A stretch of DNA of 64,000 bases from Ga0077527 sp964433345 (GTDB lineage Bacteria > Pseudomonadota > Gammaproteobacteria > Burkholderiales > SG8-41): contig CAYSQJ010000005.1 of assembly GCA_964433345.1 (NCBI GenBank), positions 248,001-312,000 on the forward strand, in the 5' to 3' direction. The position numbers and the translations under genes were made by a program. Positions 44,931-52,018 of this stretch are shown piece after piece; position 1 is the first letter of the stretch, and every line of letters begins with the position of its first letter. The notes under the pieces were generated by a model. The model made no database searches and had not been told where the DNA came from. It saw only the letters and a program-made list of their open reading frames with translations.

Positions 44931-45239
44931 ATGCGACTGCTCGCCATCCTGCTCGCCGGGCTGCTGCTGCTGATCCAGTATCCCCTCTGGCTGGGCAAGG
45001 GCGGCCTGCTGCGGGTGTGGGAGACGGAGCGGCAGATCGCAGCGCAGCGCGAGTCCAACGAACGGATGCGTGCGCGCAATGCCGCCCTGGACGCCGAGGT
45101 CGGCGACCTCAAGCAGGGACTGGAAGCCGTGGAAGAGCGCGCACGCAATGAGCTCGGGATGATCCGTCGCGACGAGGTTTTTTTTCAGGTTCTCGAAGCT
45201 GCTCCGGCCGCCCGGCCGGAGCAGCCATCAGGGCAATAG
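44931..45239 (+). CDS. ftsB: Cell division protein FtsB
   Basis: 102 residues. Bitopic divisome protein bridging FtsL and FtsQ. A single N-terminal membrane helix LLAILLAGLLLLIQYPLWLG (residues 3-22) is followed by the FtsB motif GKGGLLRVWETERQIAAQRE and a periplasmic coiled coil to about residue 75 (LGMIRRDEVFFQVLE). The 3' end contains a 12-base perfect inverted repeat. Position after eno is the conserved proteobacterial location. Confidence 0.93.
   Translation: MRLLAILLAGLLLLIQYPLWLGKGGLLRVWETERQIAAQRESNERMRARNAALDAEVGDLKQGLEAVEERARNELGMIRRDEVFFQVLEAAPAARPEQPSGQ
45198..45225 (+). terminator. Strong hairpin at the end of ftsB (no T-run)
   Basis: GCTGCTCCGGCC at 45198-45209 pairs perfectly with GGCCGGAGCAGC at 45214-45225 around a GCCC loop. 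No T-run follows, so it is more likely an mRNA-stabilising or pausing structure than an intrinsic terminator. It lies inside the last codons of ftsB. Confidence 0.5.
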
Positions 45240-45305
45240 TGTGGCAGGGCAATGGCGCAGGTCTGGCAGTCCTGCAGTACAGGATTTTCAAACGGACGGA
45301 ATGCG

Positions 45306-46160
45306 ATGGGTGCGATAGTCATCGATGGTGCCGCGATGGCGCGGCAGGTTCTTGGCGAGCAGAAGGATGCCGCGGGCCGACTCGCGGCGCGCGGCTGCGT
45401 GCCCGGACTTGCCGTGGTGCTGGTGGGGGATGATCCCGCTTCGGCGGTCTACGTGCGCTCCAAGGAACGTGCCTGCCGCGACGCCGGCGTCAGCACCTTT
45501 GATTTCCGCCTGCCGGCGAACACCAGAGAAGCGGAACTGCTGCAGAAAGTCGACGCCCTGAACAAGGACCCCAGGGTGCATGGCATCCTCGTGCAGCTGC
45601 CGCTGCCCGCGCACATCAGCGCGGTTTCGGTGTTGCAGCGCATTGACCCGGCGAAGGACGTCGACGGGTTCACCTGGCGCAGCCTCGGGGCGCTGCTCGA
45701 CGGCCATGCCCTGCTCGTGCCGTGCACGCCCTCGGGCTGCATGCTGATGCTTGAACGCGCCGGAGTGCCTGTGGCCGGCAAACACGCCGTGGTCATCGGG
45801 CGCAGCAGCATTGTCGGCAAACCGGCCGCATTGATGCTGCTCGAGCGCAATGCGACGGTGACAATCTGCCATTCGCGCACACCGGAACTGGCGTCGATCA
45901 CGCGCGAAGCCGACATCCTGATCTGCGCGGCGGGCAAACCGCGGATGGTCACCGCGGAGATGGTCAAGCCGGGCGCCGCGGTCATTGATGTCGGCATCAA
46001 CCGCTTGCCAGACGGCAAGCTTTGCGGCGACGTCGATTACGATGCCGTGCAGGCGAAGGCGGGGTGGATCACGCCGGTGCCGGGCGGGGTTGGCCCGATG
46101 ACCGTGGCGATGGTCATTGCCAACGTCATAGCGGCCGCGGAGAGACTTTGCCCGGCCTGA
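45306..46160 (+). CDS. folD: Bifunctional methylenetetrahydrofolate dehydrogenase / cyclohydrolase
   Basis: 284 residues from ATG 45306; an in-frame ATG at 45252 would add 18 residues not typical of FolD. It interconverts 5,10-methylene- and 10-formyl-THF for purine, fMet and one-carbon metabolism. The catalytic lysine lies in SAVYVRSKERACRDAGV; further motifs are GILVQLPLP, RIDPAKDVDGF, CTPSGCMLML, the NADP loop VVIGRSSIVGKPAALMLL and TPVPGGVGPMTVAMVIAN. The family signature is complete. Confidence 0.96.
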   Translation: MGAIVIDGAAMARQVLGEQKDAAGRLAARGCVPGLAVVLVGDDPASAVYVRSKERACRDAGVSTFDFRLPANTREAELLQKVDALNKDPRVHGILVQLPLPAHISAVSVLQRIDPAKDVDGFTWRSLGALLDGHALLVPCTPSGCMLMLERAGVPVAGKHAVVIGRSSIVGKPAALMLLERNATVTICHSRTPELASITREADILICAAGKPRMVTAEMVKPGAAVIDVGINRLPDGKLCGDVDYDAVQAKAGWITPVPGGVGPMTVAMVIANVIAAAERLCPA

Positions 46161-46171
46161 AGGGGGGGGCG

Positions 46172-46306
46172 TCAGCAGGAAAAAGTGTTGGCAAAACCCA
46201 GCATCAGTTCCGCGCTGAAATAGCCGCGAAAGGCGGCATAGCTCAGCGACGCCGCGAGGATGGAGAGCAGAATCCAGACCAGAATTTTTCTGTGCGGGGC
46301 GCTCAT
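46172..46306 (-). CDS. Small single-pass membrane protein (44 residues), unknown function
   Basis: A short frame from ATG 46306 encodes MSAPHRKILVWILLSILAAS followed by LSYAAFRGYFSAELMLGFA and ends in NTFSC. It has one clear transmembrane helix (residues 8-25) preceded by a positive charge and followed by an aromatic, amphipathic tail. A larger frame runs far upstream through the oxidoreductase gene and is not credible. I recall similar tails in small hypothetical membrane proteins of Betaproteobacteria but cannot name a family. No clear Shine-Dalgarno was seen. It lies in the 317-base gap between folD and the next gene, which otherwise holds only the promoter noted below. Confidence 0.45.
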   Translation of the reverse strand: MSAPHRKILVWILLSILAASLSYAAFRGYFSAELMLGFANTFSC

Positions 46307-46449
46307 TGCAATGACCGGATTGGGGGCGACCGGACCGTCGCCTTTCCCGCCCTGATTATGGCATGGGGTGCGGTCCCGTTCATGCCGGTGCGTTATTTCC
46401 GGCAATGCTGAGCACATAACCAGTGGCATCAAGGAGCAGCATGCGCGGT

Positions 46450-46458
46450 TGATATAAT
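46450..46458 (+). promoter_or_regulatory. Extended -10 promoter of the fusion oxidoreductase gene
   Basis: TGATATAAT contains a perfect -10 (TATAAT at 46453-46458) with the extended TGn element. No convincing -35 is needed or seen. The predicted transcription start near 46465 lies only about a dozen bases before the GTG start codon, so the leader would be very short. Confidence 0.6.
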
Positions 46459-46477
46459 CGGCGTTTTCTCCTCCGCA

Positions 46478-49400
46478 GTGACCATCTTGGACCGCGCTCC
46501 CGAACTTTCCCTCCGCTCCGGTTTTTCGTTCCTGGATCTCTATTCCCGAGACGGATTGCTGCGCATCGATCAGGCATTTCTCGACCATGTCGCCCAGGCT
46601 GATTCCGGGCTGGGCGCAAATCTGCTTGCGGCGCGTGCCGGAGCGGCATCGCTGGCAATCAAGGCGGAGTCGGAGCTTCTGCTTGCACTGGCGCCGCACC
46701 TCGATGACTTCATTGCCCGGCTGTTCGGCATCGAGGCCGAAGTCCGCGCGCTGTCGGCGCGGCATCACGAGCTTGCGCCGCTGTACCGTGTGAAACGCCT
46801 CTTCGTGCAGCGCAAGGCAATGCACAAGTACAAACCGGAAGCCGCTGCACTGATCGACGGCGATGCCGTTGGCATGAAGCTGGCCGCGCTGTTCGGCGAG
46901 CCGCTGACCGAACTCGCGTTTGCGCGCCATGTCGAACAGTGGCAACTGGATGAATCTGCACACGCCGATGCGCTGGACCTCGCGCTGCAGTACGCCGCCT
47001 GGGCGGCGCATACGGTGGCCGGACGGGCACGCCACCGCGAGGGCGTGATGTTCAAGGCGCCGCACAAGCTTGACGTGCAGAAGCTGGTTCCGGTGCAGAC
47101 CGACACGGCGAAGGGATTCAGCGAGCACCGTTTCGACGTATCGAAGCTGCGGCTGCGCGAGGGCTTCAGGCTCACTGACCGCGGCACTGACCTGGCTGGC
47201 GCGCTCGACGAGGCCAACTACTGCATCTGGTGCCATGAACAGGGCAAGGATTCCTGCTCCAAGGGATTGCGGGAGAAGGGAGGCGGCGGCCGCGGCGAGG
47301 CTTCATTCAAGAAATCCCCTTTCGGCATCACCCTCGCGGGCTGCCCGCTGGAAGAGAAGATTTCCGAATTCCACAAGGCCAAGACCGAAGGCCTGGCGAT
47401 CGGTGCACTGGCGATCATCACTGTCGACAATCCGGTGGTCGCGGCAACCGGCCACCGCATCTGCAACGACTGCATGAAGGCCTGCATTTACCAGAAGCAG
47501 GAGCCGGTCAACATTCCACAGGCGGAAACGCGCACGCTGAAGGATGTGCTCGGACTGCCCTGGGGGTTCGAGATCTACAGCCTGCTGACGCGCTGGAATC
47601 CGCTGAACCTGCGCAATCCCGTGCCGCGGGCGCCGACGGGCAAGCGGGTGCTGGTGGTGGGCATGGGGCCGGCAGGGTTCTCGCTGTCGCATTTCCTGAT
47701 GAACGACGGACATACGGTGGTCGGCATCGACGGTCTGAAAATCGAACCCCTGCTGCCGGAGCTGTCGGGAGTCGATTCCGCGGGCCGGCGCGTGCCGTTC
47801 AGGCCGATCAGGGATGTGCATGAACTGCATGAGTCGCTCGATGACCGGGCGATGGCCGGCTTCGGCGGCGTTGCCGAATATGGCATCACCGTGCGCTGGG
47901 ACAAGAACTTCCTGAAAATCATCCGCCTGCTGCTGGAGCGGCGCACTCAATTTGCGCTGTTCGGCGGTGTGCGTTTCGGCGGTACGGTCACTGCCGATGG
48001 CGCATTCGAACTGGGTTTCGATCATGTCGCACTGGCGATCGGTGCGGGACGTCCGACGGTGCTCGACATGCCTAACGGTCTGGCCCGCGGCGTGCGCACC
48101 GCTTCAGATTTCCTGATGGCGCTGCAGTTGACCGGCGCGGCAAAGGCGGATTCGATTGCCAACATGCAGCTGCGACTGCCGGTGGTGGTGATAGGCGGCG
48201 GGCTCACCGCGGTCGATACCGCGACCGAAGCGCTGGCCTACTACCCGCTGCAGGTCGAGAAATTCCTGTTGCGCCATGAAACCCTGGTCGGGGAGCGCGG
48301 CGAGGACGCCGTGCAGAGGGGCTGGAGTGCTGAGGAACGTGAAATTGCCGCCGAGTTCATTGCCCATGCGCGGGCGATCCGTGCGGAGCGCGGTGCGGCG
48401 GCGCGGGAAGGACGCGAACCGCGCATCCTGCAGCTGCTGCAGTCCTGGGGCGGTGCGACGATCGCTTATCGCAAGCGCCTGGTCGACAGCCCGTCGTACA
48501 CGCTGAACCACGAGGAAGTGCACAAGGCGCTGGAGGAGGGCATCACCTTCGCCGAGTGCCTGACGCCGCTGGCCATCGAAACCGACGCCTATGGCCATGC
48601 CAGCGCGCTGAAAGCCGCCGTGCAGGCGAAGGACGAGGATGGCGTCTGGCGCGACGCCGGACAGGTGACACTGCCGGCGCGCGCGATCCTGATCGCCGCC
48701 GGCACCCAGCCCAATACCGTGCTGGCGCGGGAGGATGCGGACACCTTTGTGCTCGACGGCCGCTACTTCCGTGCCGTCGATGCTGATGGTCGTCCGGTTT
48801 CAGCGGAGAAATCCATTTCGAAACCCAATGCAGTCAATGTGCTGCTGGCAAGACGTGACGATGGCCGCTGCATCAGCTATTTCGGCGACGTGCATCCGTC
48901 GTTTTTCGGCAACGTGGTCAAGGCCGTGGGCAGCGCCAAGCAGGGCTATCCGGTGGTCAGCGGCGTGCTGGAAAAAGTGAAACCTGCAGCCGCCGTCGAC
49001 GACGCGACTTTCCTCGGCGCGCTGCAACGCGACCTGCGCGCCACCGTGCACGAGGTCAAGCGGCTGACGCCGACCATCGTCGAAGTCGTGCTGCGCGCGC
49101 CGCTGGCTGCACGCCGTTTCCGGCCCGGGCAGTTCTACCGGTTGCAGAACTTTGAGTCGCAGGCGCAACGCGTCGCCGGCAGCACGCTGGCGATGGAGGG
49201 CCTGGCGCTGACCGGTGCGTGGGTGGATGCTGAAGCCGGACTGCTGTCCACGATCGTGCTCGAGATGGGCGGATCCAGCGATCTCTGCGCGGAATTCAAG
49301 CCCGGCGAGGCGGTGATTCTGATGGGACCCACCGGGGCACCGACCGAGATTCCCTCCGGCGAGACCGTGGTGCTGGTCGGCGGCGGGCTCGGCAACGCCG

Positions 49401-49999
49401 TGCTGTTCTCGATCGGCCAGGCAATGCGCAAGGCCGGGTGCAGGGTGCTCTATTTCGCCGGCTACAAGAGCATGGGCGACCGTTACCATGTCGAAAACAT
49501 CGAGGCGGCGAGCGACGTCGTCGTCTGGTGCTGCGACGAGCAGCCCGGCTTCGTGCCCTCGCGCCCGCATGACCGCAGCTTCACCGGCAACATCGTGCAG
49601 GCAATGCTGGCCTATGCCTCCGGCACGCTGGGTGAGCAGGCGATTCCCTTCAGCGATGCCGATCGCGTGATCGCCATCGGCTCCGACAGGATGATGGCTG
49701 CCGTGGCGCGCGCGCGGCGCGAGGTGCTGAAGCCTTACCTGAAACCCCAACACCACGCGATCGGTTCAATCAACTCGCCGATGCAGTGCATGATGAAGGA
49801 GGTCTGCGCGCAGTGTCTGCAACCGCATGTTGACCCGCAGACCGGCAGGACGAGTTATGTGTTCTCCTGTTTCAATCAGGACCAGCTGCTCGACTGCGTC
49901 GACTGGAAGGCGCTCGACCAGCGGCTGAAACAGAATTCGACGCAGGAGAAACTGACGGCGCAGTGGCTGGATCGCTGCCTGTCTGCGCTCAAGGCTTAG
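46478..49999 (+). CDS. Nfn-like fused flavin/iron-sulfur oxidoreductase (NfnB/GltD half plus NfnA/PyrK half)
   Basis: 1,173 residues from GTG 46478. Residues 1 to about 230 are a helical domain I do not recognise. Then comes a GltD-like iron-sulfur region with C249, C252, C260, C289 and C329, C332, C336 (CNDCMKAC), enough for two 4Fe-4S clusters. A FAD site follows at VVGMGPAGFSLSHF (about 393-406) and an NAD(P) site at VVVIGGGLTAVDTA. The C-terminal third is ferredoxin-reductase-like (FRPGQFYRLQNFE, VVLVGGGLGNAVLFSIG) and ends with clustered cysteines (CMMKEVCAQC and a distal Cys) suited to a 2Fe-2S cluster as in PyrK or NfnA. Transhydrogenation or flavin-based electron bifurcation is inferred; the electron partners are unknown. 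The gene stands alone under its own promoter. Confidence 0.7.
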   Translation: MTILDRAPELSLRSGFSFLDLYSRDGLLRIDQAFLDHVAQADSGLGANLLAARAGAASLAIKAESELLLALAPHLDDFIARLFGIEAEVRALSARHHELAPLYRVKRLFVQRKAMHKYKPEAAALIDGDAVGMKLAALFGEPLTELAFARHVEQWQLDESAHADALDLALQYAAWAAHTVAGRARHREGVMFKAPHKLDVQKLVPVQTDTAKGFSEHRFDVSKLRLREGFRLTDRGTDLAGALDEANYCIWCHEQGKDSCSKGLREKGGGGRGEASFKKSPFGITLAGCPLEEKISEFHKAKTEGLAIGALAIITVDNPVVAATGHRICNDCMKACIYQKQEPVNIPQAETRTLKDVLGLPWGFEIYSLLTRWNPLNLRNPVPRAPTGKRVLVVGMGPAGFSLSHFLMNDGHTVVGIDGLKIEPLLPELSGVDSAGRRVPFRPIRDVHELHESLDDRAMAGFGGVAEYGITVRWDKNFLKIIRLLLERRTQFALFGGVRFGGTVTADGAFELGFDHVALAIGAGRPTVLDMPNGLARGVRTASDFLMALQLTGAAKADSIANMQLRLPVVVIGGGLTAVDTATEALAYYPLQVEKFLLRHETLVGERGEDAVQRGWSAEEREIAAEFIAHARAIRAERGAAAREGREPRILQLLQSWGGATIAYRKRLVDSPSYTLNHEEVHKALEEGITFAECLTPLAIETDAYGHASALKAAVQAKDEDGVWRDAGQVTLPARAILIAAGTQPNTVLAREDADTFVLDGRYFRAVDADGRPVSAEKSISKPNAVNVLLARRDDGRCISYFGDVHPSFFGNVVKAVGSAKQGYPVVSGVLEKVKPAAAVDDATFLGALQRDLRATVHEVKRLTPTIVEVVLRAPLAARRFRPGQFYRLQNFESQAQRVAGSTLAMEGLALTGAWVDAEAGLLSTIVLEMGGSSDLCAEFKPGEAVILMGPTGAPTEIPSGETVVLVGGGLGNAVLFSIGQAMRKAGCRVLYFAGYKSMGDRYHVENIEAASDVVVWCCDEQPGFVPSRPHDRSFTGNIVQAMLAYASGTLGEQAIPFSDADRVIAIGSDRMMAAVARARREVLKPYLKPQHHAIGSINSPMQCMMKEVCAQCLQPHVDPQTGRTSYVFSCFNQDQLLDCVDWKALDQRLKQNSTQEKLTAQWLDRCLSALKA

Positions 50000-50003
50000 C
50001 CGG

Positions 50004-50042
50004 TAATTTGTAAATTATTGATTATAAAAGAGTTTTTTAATT
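50004..50042. repeat. AT-rich junction patch E between convergent gene ends, ATAATCAATAA motif
   Basis: On the minus strand 50025-50015 reads ATAATCAATAA, and 50023-50011 (AATCAATAATTTA) fits the IHF consensus WATCAANNNNTTR. TAATTTG-TAAATTA nearby is a short inverted repeat. The patch fills the whole gap between the two stop codons. Confidence 0.55.
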
Positions 50043-50633
50043 CTATCCGGCGTCCTCGAGACGCCAGAGGCTGCGTTCGATGCGCGAGCCTCGCGCCTCT
50101 GGTCCTGCGATGTCCTGGGCAGGGCTTCCGCAGACGATGAAGCGCGGCACGTCCTTGCCCCCGGACTGGTATTCAAGAGCCTCCAACCCGGCGCGTGAGA
50201 GATTACCGCGTACGGCGGAGCAGTCCGCTTCTGCACAATAGATGCCCGACCAGGCTTGCACTGCTCCGCGCCGCAGCAGGCTGCCGGTGCCGGTGTTACC
50301 CGCATAAAGGGGACGTTCAAAGCGCCGGTAAAGCTGGCGCATGCCGACCCGGATCGTTTCAAATTCCGGGCTGGCTGCGCGTGCCGCCATGTCGGCATCC
50401 TGGGCGGCCATGTCCTTGAAGTCGAGACGCCATAGCGTGTCGGGCCAGTCGCCATTGCCTGCGATTTTTGCAAAGACCTGGCCGCGCGGCAGGCCGAGGG
50501 CGGAGCGCACATCGCAGGCCCTGATGCGTTGCTGCAGCACTTCGGCCTCCCTGCCGGGACGGGCGTAGTAAAAATTCAGCGAAACGATCAAGTTGCGCGC
50601 ATCAGGAATTGCGTCCGACTTCGCGCAAGGCAT
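50043..50633 (-). CDS. Conserved-looking protein of unknown function
   Basis: 196 residues from ATG 50633, or about 182 from an in-frame TTG at 50591, 11 bases past the aminotransferase stop; the second start may be better because it opens with the likely strand LIVSLNFYYARPGREAEVL. The first half (REAEVLQQRIRACDVRSALG, LWRLDFKDMAAQDADMAARA) has an alternating strand-helix pattern reminiscent of dimeric ferredoxin-like alpha/beta barrels. The second half contains three scattered cysteines and no recognised motif. It overlaps or abuts the upstream aminotransferase, so a shared operon and related role are likely. Function unknown. Confidence 0.6.
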   Translation of the reverse strand: MPCAKSDAIPDARNLIVSLNFYYARPGREAEVLQQRIRACDVRSALGLPRGQVFAKIAGNGDWPDTLWRLDFKDMAAQDADMAARAASPEFETIRVGMRQLYRRFERPLYAGNTGTGSLLRRGAVQAWSGIYCAEADCSAVRGNLSRAGLEALEYQSGGKDVPRFIVCGSPAQDIAGPEARGSRIERSLWRLEDAG

Positions 50634-51933
50634 CGCCGAGCGTGCCCACCAGCTCGTCGATCTGGGCCTTGCTGATGATCAGCGGCGGAGACAGCGCGAT
50701 GATGTCACCGGTGGTGCGGATCAATACGCCTTTTTCGTAGCACTTGAGGAAAGCCTCGAAGGCCCGCGCGGTGGGTGCGCCGGGGCGTGGCTCCAGCTCG
50801 ATGCCGGCGACCAGTCCCATGTTGCGCACGTCGATGACATTCGGCATCTCCCGCAACGACTGCACGGCTTCCTCGAAGTAGGGCGCCAGCTCCTGTGCGC
50901 GCTGGAACAGTCCTTCCTCCTCGAAGGTGTCGAGGCTCGCGAGGGCGGCGGCGGTGGCCAGCGGGTGGCCGGAGTAGGTGTAGCCGTGGAACAGTTCGAT
51001 CATTCCGGGGGGGGCGTTGTTGACCACTGCGTCGTAGATGCCGCGGCGGGTGATCACCGCACCCATCGGCACCGTGCCGTTGGTCAGGCCCTTGGCAACG
51101 ATCATCATGTCCGGCACCACTCCAACGGTTTCGGCGCCGAAACAGGGGCCCGTCCGGCCAAAGCCGGTGATGACCTCGTCGAATATCAGCAGCAGGCCGT
51201 GCTTGTCGCAGATCTGGCGCAACCGCTCGAGGTAACCCTTCGGCGGCACCAGCACGCCGGTGGAGCCGGCCAGCGGTTCAACGATGACGGCGGCGATATT
51301 GCTTGCGTCGTGCAGCGGGATGATGCGCTGCTCCAGTTCATCGGCGAGATGCGCACCCCAGGCGGGCTGGCCGCGGCTGAAGGCGTTTTCCTTGAGGTTG
51401 TGAGTGTGTGCGAGATGATCGACCCGGAACAGCATGTTGCCGTAGGCCTTGCGGTTGGCCGGTATGCCGCCGACCGAAATGCCGCCGAAACCGGCGCCAT
51501 GGTAGCCGCGCTCGCGGCCCACCAGCACGTTGCGGTGGCCTTCGCCGCGGGCGCGATGGTAGGCCAGCGCGATTTTCAGCGCGGTGTCGACGCCTTCGGA
51601 TCCCGAGTTGCAGTAGAACACGTGATCAAGGTCGCCGGGCGCCAGGGCGGCCAGTCGTTCGGCGACACGAAAGGCATCGGGATGCCCGAGCTGGAAGGCG
51701 GGGCTGTAGTCCATCGTCGCCACCTGTTTCTGCACCGCTTCGACGATCTTCGGGCGGCAGTGTCCGGCATTGACGCACCACAATCCCGCGGTGCCATCGA
51801 GTATCTGCCGGCCATCGTCGGTGGTGTAATGCATGTCCCTGGCCGCGACCAGCATGCGGGGCGACTGCTTGAAAGCGCGGTTGGCGGTGAAGGGCATCCA
51901 GAATGATTCGAGGCTGGCAGGGCGGGCAGTCAT
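50602..51933 (-). CDS. Omega-amino acid--pyruvate aminotransferase (class III)
   Basis: 443 residues. Class III PLP aminotransferase of the beta-alanine/omega-amino acid:pyruvate type. The opening SLESFWMPFTANRAFKQSPRML is characteristic of that subgroup. Cofactor contacts are GSEGVDTALKIALAYHRARG and YHGAGFGGISVGG; the Asp contacting PLP is in LLIFDEVITGFGRTG, and the Schiff-base lysine in IVAKGLTNGTVPMGAV. Likely substrates are beta-alanine, taurine-like or other omega-amines; the exact one is not readable. It is divergent from the ABC transporter gene and upstream of the unknown gene on the same strand. Confidence 0.85.
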   Translation of the reverse strand: MTARPASLESFWMPFTANRAFKQSPRMLVAARDMHYTTDDGRQILDGTAGLWCVNAGHCRPKIVEAVQKQVATMDYSPAFQLGHPDAFRVAERLAALAPGDLDHVFYCNSGSEGVDTALKIALAYHRARGEGHRNVLVGRERGYHGAGFGGISVGGIPANRKAYGNMLFRVDHLAHTHNLKENAFSRGQPAWGAHLADELEQRIIPLHDASNIAAVIVEPLAGSTGVLVPPKGYLERLRQICDKHGLLLIFDEVITGFGRTGPCFGAETVGVVPDMMIVAKGLTNGTVPMGAVITRRGIYDAVVNNAPPGMIELFHGYTYSGHPLATAAALASLDTFEEEGLFQRAQELAPYFEEAVQSLREMPNVIDVRNMGLVAGIELEPRPGAPTARAFEAFLKCYEKGVLIRTTGDIIALSPPLIISKAQIDELVGTLGDALREVGRNS

Positions 51934-51967
51934 GGGTTCAACCTTTGGCGAAATCTGTTGTCAGGAC

Positions 51968-51984
51968 AGCGGCTGCATGCCGCT
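51968..51984. promoter_or_regulatory. Inverted repeat between aminotransferase and ABC transporter genes
   Basis: AGCGGC-TGCAT-GCCGCT forms a six-base perfect inverted repeat in the 85-base divergent gap. It could be an operator shared by the two genes. No clear -10/-35 pair was recognised. Confidence 0.35.
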
Positions 51985-52018
51985 TCGTGAGAAGTGATCA
52001 TGCTACCATTTTCGTGCC

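Noticed and set aside
46162..46169. Run of Gs after folD as a frameshift or phase-variation tract
   Set aside because: It lies outside any coding frame and away from a promoter, so no switching effect can be supported.
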